Shown here: one piece after another, positions 29,371 to 35,019 of the stretch | Position numbering within the stretch: the first letter of the stretch is position 1 | Layout of the letters: each line of letters starts with the position of its first letter | Assembly: GCA_015486215.1 (NCBI GenBank) | Contig: WFSA01000231.1 | Span: forward strand, 1-35,019 | Direction of reading: 5' to 3' | Length of the DNA: 35,019 nucleotides | From: Anaerolineae bacterium | GTDB taxonomy: Bacteria; Chloroflexota; Anaerolineae; Promineifilales; Promineifilaceae | Made by a program: the position numbers and the translations under genes | The notes under the pieces: generated by a model | Databases searched by the model: none | Seen by the model: the letters and a program-made list of their open reading frames with translations, nothing else | Told to the model about the DNA's origin: nothing

Positions 29371-30903
29371 ATGCACACATTACCCACATCTCCACTTTAT
29401 ATCTTATTGGCACTTGCCCCCATTTTGATGGTGCTATATTTGATGGTCGGGCGCAATTGGGGCGGCAGCAAGGCGGGGCCGATGGGATGGATAACGGCCG
29501 TCCTCCTCTCCCTCCTCTTCTTCAGCACCAACGGGGAGTTACTGCTCGTCGCCATTGGCAAATCATTACTGCTGGCTCTATTCGTCCTCTATCTCATCTG
29601 GATGGCACTGCTTTTTTACCATACCATCAACGAAGCGGGTGTTATCACCGCCATTGGGCGGGAAATGCCGCGTATGGCGCAAGATAAACCAGCGCAAGCG
29701 TTACTGCTGGCGTGGATTTTTGGCTCATTCTTACAAGGAGCGACGGGGTTTGGCGTACCGGCCGCCGTCGTCGCGCCCTTATTGGTCGGGTTAGGATTCG
29801 AGGCTGGCACGGCCGTTACTGCGGCTATGATCGGTCATGCGTGGGCGGTCACCTTTGGCTCATTAGGCTCATCCTATTTATCGCTGATAGCGGCGACGGG
29901 CGTATCGGGGGCGGCATTGGCAACCCCGACGGCCGTCTTGCTGGGCATCGCTGCGCTCGGCTGTGGAACGGCCGTTTTATGGTTGACGGGCGGGATAACG
30001 GCCGTTCGTCGGCGCGGCCTGTTCATGCTCGCTATCGGATTGTTGATGGGCGGCGTGCAATGGGGAGTGGCCTTAGCAGGATTATGGACACTGGCCTCAT
30101 TCAGCGCGGGATTGGCGGGATTGATCGTCGCTATCACTTATTTTAGCTGGCAAAGCCGGGGAAAAGCGTTGTTCGACGGCCGTAAATTAGCCGCCGCCTT
30201 CATCCCTTACCTCATTTTGATCATCGTCATCGTCTCAGGGCAGACATTTCTCAAACCGACGCTTAATCAGGTGCAGATCACCTTCTCCTTCCCCGCTGTG
30301 GCAACGGGATTTGGCTGGCAAACGGCCGTTGCTGACGGCCGTCGTATCAGTATCTTTGGACATGCTGGCGCATTGCTTTTCTATACCAGTCTCATCACAT
30401 TTTTTTGGTACAAATGGAAAGGGGCCGCCAATTACGAAAGCCGAACGATCCTTAAAAAGACGTTGGCAGGGTCTAAAAAACCAACCATCGGCATCGTCAC
30501 GCTGGTAGCAATGGCGGTGACAATGCAACACGCGGGCATGACCCAGCTATTAGCGGAAACATTGAGCAAAACAGATCTCTTCTTCCCCCTCCTTTCTCCG
30601 TTCATCGGCGCATTGGGCGCGTTTATGACGGGTAGCAACACGAATAGCAATGTCGTTTTTGGTGGATTACAAATGGAAACGGCCGTGACGCTCGGCCTCT
30701 CGTTGACATGGATTTTGGCAACCCAAACGATGGGCGGCGCAATCGGCGGCGCATTTGCACCTGCCAAAGTGATCGTCGGCTGTAGCACGGTTGAGGGGGC
30801 GGCAGATGGGAAGGTTTTACGGTTGACGGCCGTTTACGGGCTGCTCATCATCGCTGTGATTGGAATGCTTGTTTGGATATTCTCGTTCCTGCACGCTGCA
30901 TAG
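29371..30903 (+). CDS. lctP: L-lactate permease (LctP/LldP family)
   Basis: The product is 510 aa with about 12-14 transmembrane segments, a proton-coupled lactate (and glycolate) importer of the cytoplasmic membrane. Family blocks: FLQGATGFGVPAAVVAPLLVGLGF, MIGHAWAVTFGSLGSSY, LSPFIGALGAFMTGSNTNSN then VVFGGLQ, and TQTMGGAIGGAFAPAKVIVG. No lactate oxidation genes (lldEFG) are nearby. The ATG follows the terminator of the sigma gene by only about 6 nt, leaving no free Shine-Dalgarno site; the transcript may be leaderless or the hairpin may regulate it. It has the densest set of ACGGCCGT palindromes in the window, ten within 1.5 kb, mostly reading T-A-V or D-G-R. Confidence 0.92.
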   Translation: MHTLPTSPLYILLALAPILMVLYLMVGRNWGGSKAGPMGWITAVLLSLLFFSTNGELLLVAIGKSLLLALFVLYLIWMALLFYHTINEAGVITAIGREMPRMAQDKPAQALLLAWIFGSFLQGATGFGVPAAVVAPLLVGLGFEAGTAVTAAMIGHAWAVTFGSLGSSYLSLIAATGVSGAALATPTAVLLGIAALGCGTAVLWLTGGITAVRRRGLFMLAIGLLMGGVQWGVALAGLWTLASFSAGLAGLIVAITYFSWQSRGKALFDGRKLAAAFIPYLILIIVIVSGQTFLKPTLNQVQITFSFPAVATGFGWQTAVADGRRISIFGHAGALLFYTSLITFFWYKWKGAANYESRTILKKTLAGSKKPTIGIVTLVAMAVTMQHAGMTQLLAETLSKTDLFFPLLSPFIGALGAFMTGSNTNSNVVFGGLQMETAVTLGLSLTWILATQTMGGAIGGAFAPAKVIVGCSTVEGAADGKVLRLTAVYGLLIIAVIGMLVWIFSFLHAA

Positions 30904-31266
30904 AAACGCCGAGATATTGAAAAACAGGACGCAGATTTTCTCGACTGTACCATCTGTTCATTTACTGTACCATCTGTTCATTTCTTTCATCCGTTATAGT
31001 CACCCCGAAATATTGAGAAGTTACAAATAATTGATAAGCTGAGTTAGCGCGATTGCAACCTCCAAATCGCACTGTTAAATTCCAAATTTACACCGTTTTT
31101 AGCAGCTCTGCAATTGACATAACATGTGAATTGCGGGGAATTTATACGTTATGATTGTCGTGATCGTATGTCGTGATCGGTTTCGTGATCGGTTTTTTCG
31201 ATTTTCGATCACGAAAACGATCACGAATTAAGGCGCGATTGCAATCGCCCTATAGGCTGAGTAGTT
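30904..31266. repeat. Gene-free repeat region: truncated MITE, tandem duplication, GATCG inverted repeats, lone family-2 end
   Basis: At 30935-31024 lies a right-end fragment of the family-1 variant (same TTCTTTCATCCGTTrTAGTC and CACCCCGAAATATTGAG as the innermost element at 21806-21948), with a direct duplication of ACTGTACCATCTGTTCATTT inside it. At 31150-31226, TCGTGATCGG words occur three times and in reverse (CGATCACGA). GCGATTGCAA arms lie at 31048 and 31233. At 31253-31266 GGCTGAGTAGTTAC is a lone end of family 2. No gene can be supported. Confidence 0.6.
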
Positions 31267-31273
31267 ACCTTAG

Positions 31274-31442
31274 GAATAAGACTTTATTAACTTACCCGTT
31301 TTACCGATATTTGAGTTTTGTCGTCCCCCACCCTAAACCTCCCCCGAAGGGGGAGGGAACTTGCTCCCTCTCCCTTTGGGAGAGGGTTGGGGTGAGGGTA
31401 AACTCCAAAGTTAAACGGGTAAGTTATTTAAGGCTCATTCCT
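31274..31442. mobile_element. MITE-like element with 32-bp terminal inverted repeats (169 bp)
   Basis: AGGAATAAGACTTTATTAAC and on to 31305 matches, in reverse, 31411-31442 ending AAGGCTCATTCCT, 28 of 32 positions. Inside, CCTCCCCCGAAGGGGGAGGG and CCCTCTCCCTTTGGGAGAGGG form two hairpins. The flanking duplication is unclear (possibly TTA). Confidence 0.65.
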
Positions 31443-31453
31443 TATCAGTGATA

Positions 31454-31545
31454 TTCTTGTACCGTGTACAAGAAATTGTCCATAGATTTCGCAGATTGGC
31501 GCAGATTGATTGTTTTTATCTGCGTCAATCTGCGGATCATTCTTT
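31454..31545. repeat. Two hairpins: TTCTTGTAC palindrome and CAGATT/TCTGCG repeat
   Basis: TTCTTGTAC, loop CGT, GTACAAGAA forms a 9-bp stem at about 31454-31474. It is followed by CGCAGATTGGCGCAGATTG and ATCTGCGTCAATCTGCGG, a member of the family at 24449-24518. Confidence 0.6.
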
Positions 31546-31679
31546 TCTGGTTTATCCAAATTAGGATGAACGCAGGCTTTTTTTAATTTATGAGCCATGC
31601 CAAAAATCACAAGTCAAGCCATACAATCGTAAAAATCCGTTAAGGCCATTTCTAAATTTAAATTATCCAAAACTTTGAT

Positions 31680-31940
31680 TGTCATTCTCGCCCCCATCCC
31701 CCCTTCGTGAGGACAGGCACTTCATGAGGGCAAACTCTTTTAAACGGGAATCCAGTGTCTTCTCAATAAATCATGGACAAGACTTGACAAATTTCATCAG
31801 CACTTTATTTTACACGAGTATCATTAGGGAAATTTGTCAAGTCTCCCCAGAATACTGAGAAGATACGGAATCCACTCCTCGAATAACATATGGATTCCCG
31901 TCTTCACGGAGCCTGCCCTCACGAAGGCGGAATGACAAAC
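31680..31940. repeat. Dispersed GTCATTC...GAATGAC repeat hosting MITE copy G
   Basis: GTCATTCTCGCCCCC at the left and GGCGGAATGAC at the right enclose CTTCATGAGGGCA, GGGAATCCA and TGGATTCCCG. It has the same vocabulary as the composite repeat 11514-11843. It is interrupted by the element at 31755-31866. Confidence 0.65.
31755..31866 (-). mobile_element. MITE-like element family 1, copy G (112 bp), perfect 8-bp target duplication
   Basis: Full copy in reverse orientation with one change in the first ten bases (GTGTCTTCTC). GGAATCCA flanks it on both sides (31747-31754 and 31867-31874). The uninterrupted relative of the host repeat (around 11601) has GGAATCCA once, which supports duplication on insertion. 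Confidence 0.9.
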
Positions 31941-31992
31941 GTATAATTATTTTTCATAAATGGCCTAAGGTTGGTTTGCATTGCGCTGTGCA

Positions 31993-32919
31993 CTACTTGC
32001 TTGAAATACGGCGCACGCGGCGCACTGTGATCCAATACATCAATATAGAAAAGAAAATATGCACTATGATAAACAGTATCCATGGAGATGGTAATACGAT
32101 TGAATGGGTTGTTCCACCGCTAGAAAAATCTTGTACGGCGTAAAATACGCCGCCCTTTTCAATCAACATCATTGCACTGGCAATCAATGTTGCGGGCAGA
32201 TTTATTGATGCCAATAACAATGCCCCAATCGCCGCCGCCACCTCATATGCCCATGAAGATGGAGCCATCATCATAAACGGAGCCATCATTGAGATTACAA
32301 GCAGTACCATTCCAGGAGCCATCATGCTGATAAAAAAAATGGTGGTAAATGTCATCACGCTGGCAGCGAGGGTGCTTTTCATTATGCTGGAGACGAGCAG
32401 ACCCAGCAGCGCGTAGGTGACAGCAGCAACCATGATCAAAAGCTGCGAGATGACGATCTCAATCCATGAGACTCCACCGAGAAAAAAGGCGATACTTTGC
32501 AAGGGTAGCGACGCAAAGATAAGCAGAAATACATAACTCAGGGCTGACAGGAGTTTGCCTGTTACAAACGCTTTAGCAGGCAGTAAGGTTGTGCGTAATA
32601 GTTCGAAAGTTTGCCGCTCTTTTTCGCCAACGATGGCTCCGGCGGTGAAGGATGGAGCCATAAACATCGCTAAAAAAACTTGCACAGTGACAACAATGCC
32701 CATCACCACTTTGCCTGTATCGCGGGTGTTGGGGCCGTAGGGGGTGTTGGCGGAGGCGACGTAGGAGAGGTAGGCGATGGCGATGATGCCGCTCATTACA
32801 GCTAGATAGACGGTCAAGACCACAAATGCCCGCCGCCCGCGCATTCGGCTACGAAGCTCTTTGACAGTGACGGGGTTTTCTAAAAAATGCTTCCGTAAAG
32901 TATGTGTTAGATTTATCAT
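31993..32919 (-). CDS. ABC-2-type transporter permease, second subunit
   Basis: The product is 308 aa from the ATG at 32919 (MINLTHTLRKHFLENPVTVK). A TTG at 32973 would add 18 residues and begin 6 nt after the preceding gene's stop, so the start is uncertain. The soluble N-terminal stretch with PVTVKELRSRMRGRRAF, then about six membrane segments and the cytoplasmic loop FTAGAIVGEKERQTFELLRT, are typical of ABC-2/NosY-type export permeases; the GEKERQTFELL block is well conserved in them. Last gene of the ATPase-permease-permease operon on the minus strand. The exported substrate is unknown. No ACGGCCGT inside. Confidence 0.85.
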   Translation of the reverse strand: MINLTHTLRKHFLENPVTVKELRSRMRGRRAFVVLTVYLAVMSGIIAIAYLSYVASANTPYGPNTRDTGKVVMGIVVTVQVFLAMFMAPSFTAGAIVGEKERQTFELLRTTLLPAKAFVTGKLLSALSYVFLLIFASLPLQSIAFFLGGVSWIEIVISQLLIMVAAVTYALLGLLVSSIMKSTLAASVMTFTTIFFISMMAPGMVLLVISMMAPFMMMAPSSWAYEVAAAIGALLLASINLPATLIASAMMLIEKGGVFYAVQDFSSGGTTHSIVLPSPWILFIIVHIFFSILMYWITVRRVRRISSK

Positions 32920-32979
32920 AGTTGCAGGGCGGCGATTGCGGGGCGGCGAAGGGAGTGCTTCATCGTCTCGCAAACCCAG

Positions 32980-33789
32980 CTATTCTGTCACGCCTATATG
33001 GGATGCACGCCATAGGGTTGTGATTATGAGGGCGATGAGGATGATGGTGTAAACGGCCGTCGGCCCCACAACACTAATCATATACGCCATCGTCCCTTCT
33101 GTTCCCAGCCATATCGGCACAAAATACCAGACCGTGCCATTGTTAAACATCTTCAAAATAATGATCGCCGCATAGGCGGTCAATAAGGCCATGCGGGTAG
33201 ATCGCAAATACATGGAGGAGAGTAAGCCGACTAATGCGGCAAATAGAACTTCCAGCCACGGCCGTGCGGCTAATGCGGCTCCAGTCGGAATTGCCATCCA
33301 TAAAAGTTCATCACTGTCAGCCATCATCATACTGCATAGTAAGGCTGTGCCTTGCAATGTACTGAGCAAGAACAGCACCGGCCACATCCAGCGCAAGCGT
33401 GCTAATGCGCCAAACATTTTAGCAAAAACGATGGAGCGCGTGGATTGCGGAGTCATCAACAATATCTCCCACGTTCCCCCATTGAGTTCTTGACTAATGG
33501 ATGGTGCAGTCAATGCAGGGGATAGAAATGAGCCGCCCAATGTCATCATATTTACAATAATACCCGGAATGCAGAGCAAGCAGTAAATGGCGAAAAGTTC
33601 ATCATTACCCGCAAATATAGAGGTGTTGCTGCTACCCGCACAGAGGCCGATCAGCCCGATTCCCATCACGATGAAGGGGGAGTAACGGCGCACTCCTTCA
33701 AAAAATGGGTTGGGCGTACCCCATCCCCCTTTTTCGCGTTGGTAGATTGGGTTTTCTGGTAATGTGCGTAACCAATGGGTTAGAGACAA
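32980..33789 (-). CDS. ABC-2-type transporter permease, first subunit
   Basis: The product is 269 aa if translation begins at the TTG at 33789, which has GAGGA at 6 nt; the frame also runs upstream to a TTG at 33822 that lies inside a GGGCGACCC repeat. The protein starts LSLTHWLRTLPENPIYQREK and has about six membrane segments. APSISQELNGGTWEILLMTPQS is the cytoplasmic coupling block of the ABC-2 family, matching the EKERQTFELLRT region of its partner. It lies between the ATPase gene and the second permease gene and presumably pairs with the latter as a heterodimer. Two ACGGCCGT palindromes. Confidence 0.8.
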   Translation of the reverse strand: MSLTHWLRTLPENPIYQREKGGWGTPNPFFEGVRRYSPFIVMGIGLIGLCAGSSNTSIFAGNDELFAIYCLLCIPGIIVNMMTLGGSFLSPALTAPSISQELNGGTWEILLMTPQSTRSIVFAKMFGALARLRWMWPVLFLLSTLQGTALLCSMMMADSDELLWMAIPTGAALAARPWLEVLFAALVGLLSSMYLRSTRMALLTAYAAIIILKMFNNGTVWYFVPIWLGTEGTMAYMISVVGPTAVYTIILIALIITTLWRASHIGVTE

Positions 33790-33808
33790 ATGATATCCTC
33801 GGTTTAAT

Positions 33809-33871
33809 GACGGGCGACCCAACGGGTCGCTCCTACGGTGGTTGTGGGGGCGATTCAGGGAATCGCCTATT
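33809..33871. repeat. GGGCGACCC hairpin repeat inside the ABC operon
   Basis: GGGCGACCCAACGGGTCGC and GGGGCGATTCAGGGAATCGCC flank a short spacer, the same family as at 1016. It fills the gap between the ATPase stop and the first permease start and may affect expression of the downstream genes. Confidence 0.65.
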
Positions 33872-33872
33872 T

Positions 33873-34829
33873 TTAATTGACAATTCCTTTCGTTACTTGC
33901 AAGAAAACATCTTCTAAGTCGCCCGTCTCTTCATTGAAGGAGATGATGGGGATTTGTTGCTGAATCATCTGCGACAGCAACAGATTTAAGCCAGCGTCGT
34001 CGCCTGTGTAATCGAAACGGACGGCGTTGTGGGGGATTTCTGCTTCTGTGCCGGACAGAATTGTATCTACGTTATCGGCGTGCAATAGAAAATCTTTTAA
34101 TGGGGTGAGGTCATCCCCCAGTATTTGTACTTGAATGAGCCGATGGGCGCGTAACTGCTTTTTCATCTCGTTCATATCGCCGTAAGCGATGAGTTCGCCG
34201 GCTTCGATGATGCCGATGCTGGTGCAGATGTCGGCGACTTCGGCGAGGATGTGGGAGGAGAAGAAGATGGTTTTGCCCATATTGCTAAGTTCGCGTAATA
34301 GTTCGCGGATTTCGATGCGGGCGCGGGGGTCGAGGCCGCTGGCGGGTTCGTCGAGGATGAGGATGTCGGGATCGTGGGCAAGGGTGCGGGCGAGACAGAG
34401 GCGCTGTTTCATGCCGCGACTGAGGTGGTCTACGTATGTTCCCCGTTTGTGCCCTAAATCAACGAGAGCGAGAAGGTCGTCGATCATGGAAGAACGGCCG
34501 TTTACAGGCACATCATAACAGGCGGCAAAAAAATCAAGGTATTCCCACACTTTCATATCGTCATACACGCCAAAAAAGTCGGGCATGTAGCCGATGGAGC
34601 GGCGCACCCCGTGCGGATCGTCGCTGACGGAGTGGCCGGCAACCCACGCTTTGCCGCTGGTCGGCTTGAGCAGGGTGGTCAGGATTCGCATGGTGGTCGT
34701 TTTGCCTGCGCCGTTCGGCCCGATGAAGCCGAACACTTCGCCCTCTTCGATATTGAGGGTGAGGTTGTTTAGCGCGGTAAACTCGCCGTACTGTTTTGTT
34801 AAATTTTGGGTTTCAATTATTGTTGACAT
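33873..34829 (-). CDS. ABC transporter ATP-binding protein (ABC-2 export system)
   Basis: The product is 318 aa. Walker A is GPNGAGKTT (residues 37-45), the Q-loop region follows SIGYMPDFFGVYDDMKVWE, the signature is LSRGMKQR (136-143), Walker B is ILILDEP (156-162), the D-loop SGLDP, and the switch His is H193 in FFSSHILAEVADIC. The C-terminal 110 residues (from GELIAYGDMNEMKKQLRAHR) match the extension of CcmA/NatA/GldA-type export ATPases. First gene of the minus-strand operon; it powers the two permeases downstream. The substrate cannot be told from sequence: lipids, drugs or antibiotics are all possible. One ACGGCCGT. Confidence 0.93.
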   Translation of the reverse strand: MSTIIETQNLTKQYGEFTALNNLTLNIEEGEVFGFIGPNGAGKTTTMRILTTLLKPTSGKAWVAGHSVSDDPHGVRRSIGYMPDFFGVYDDMKVWEYLDFFAACYDVPVNGRSSMIDDLLALVDLGHKRGTYVDHLSRGMKQRLCLARTLAHDPDILILDEPASGLDPRARIEIRELLRELSNMGKTIFFSSHILAEVADICTSIGIIEAGELIAYGDMNEMKKQLRAHRLIQVQILGDDLTPLKDFLLHADNVDTILSGTEAEIPHNAVRFDYTGDDAGLNLLLSQMIQQQIPIISFNEETGDLEDVFLQVTKGIVN

Positions 34830-34868
34830 AGTTTTTTAAGCGTAGTTCAGATTACATCACTCTGCAAT

Positions 34869-35013
34869 CTAGTACACGCTGGCGGAAGTCCTTGTATGTT
34901 ATTTGTTGCGGGAATCGGAATTCCCGCAACGCTCCACCAGATAGGTATCGGGAATTCCGATTCCCGATACAGGCAGCGTATATCATCTAAGAACTTCCGC
35001 CAAGCTATACTAG
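34869..35013. mobile_element. MITE-like element with two mirrored hairpins (145 bp) at the window's end
   Basis: The terminal arms CTAGTACACGCTGGCGGAAG and TTCCGCCAAGCTATACTAG are reverse complements at 20 of 25 positions (34869-34893 and 34989-35013). Inside are two perfect 11-bp hairpins: 34905-34930 (stem GTTGCGGGAAT, loop CGGA) and 34945-34970 (stem GTATCGGGAAT, loop TCCG). Their cores are reverse complements of each other, so they can also pair with one another. Confidence 0.7.
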
Positions 35014-35019
35014 GGCGAT

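Noticed and set aside
31274-31442. Terminator for the lactate permease or the ABC operon
   Set aside because: The GC-rich hairpins lie within an element with its own terminal repeats, far from either gene end, and have no T tract.
6659-31866. Repeated 112-bp sequences as a possible dispersed CRISPR
   Set aside because: Copies are kilobases apart, are inverted-repeat elements with target duplications, and there are no spacers or cas genes.
1-35019. tRNA, rRNA or riboswitch
   Set aside because: No cloverleaf with a GGTTCRA-type arm, no rRNA-like segment and no recognisable aptamer core was seen on either strand.

Overview
The window looks like a chromosomal segment of a Chloroflexota bacterium (probably Anaerolineae-like). 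This is an inference from the gene families present (NurA nuclease, a DUF4032/ParB-like protein, DUF7282-repeat lipoprotein, CYTH protein, a RecG with a Lys/Pro linker), from the rpmB / Asp23 / DAK2 / recG / coaD neighbourhood, and from intergenic DNA crowded with short inverted repeats. Base composition is near 50% GC. No rRNA, tRNA or CRISPR array was seen.

Layout. 1-4.2 kb: 3' part of a NurA-type nuclease, a possibly HAS-barrel protein, a ParB-like DUF4032 protein, a CopG-type antitoxin without a visible toxin, and a QueG/MMACHC-like Cys-rich protein. 4.2-11.4 kb: a lipoprotein (minus strand), an alpha/beta hydrolase, the YchF GTPase, an orphan nucleoside/sugar ABC permease, a small membrane protein and an acyl-CoA ligase. 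11.9-13.2 kb: a UbiD-family decarboxylase (minus strand). 13.3-21.7 kb: CYTH protein, rpmB (58 aa, minus strand), Asp23/Gls24, an inserted Rpn/PD-(D/E)XK nuclease, DAK2/FakA-like kinase, recG, coaD and a coiled-coil protein. 22.1-30.9 kb: small zinc-ribbon-like protein, GAF-PAS adenylate cyclase, MazG-like pyrophosphohydrolase, RNB exoribonuclease, HExxH protein, primary sigma factor and L-lactate permease. 31.9-34.8 kb: a minus-strand ABC export operon (ATPase plus two permeases). Most genes are housekeeping; few form tight operons, and nearly every gap carries repeats.

Two genome-scale signals stand out. (1) The palindrome ACGGCCGT, often as AACGGCCGTT, occurs at least 50 times by my manual count, roughly once per 650 bp against about 0.5 expected. 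It lies mostly inside genes on both strands and resembles the cyanobacterial HIP1 phenomenon. (2) Non-autonomous inverted-repeat elements (MITE-like) of several families fill the gaps. Two families leave 8-bp target duplications and one leaves 9 bp. They nest inside each other (three levels at 21.70-22.10 kb) and land on gene ends: one insertion regenerated the ychF stop codon, one rewrote the hydrolase C-terminus, and one abuts the coaD start codon. No transposase able to mobilise them is visible in the window.
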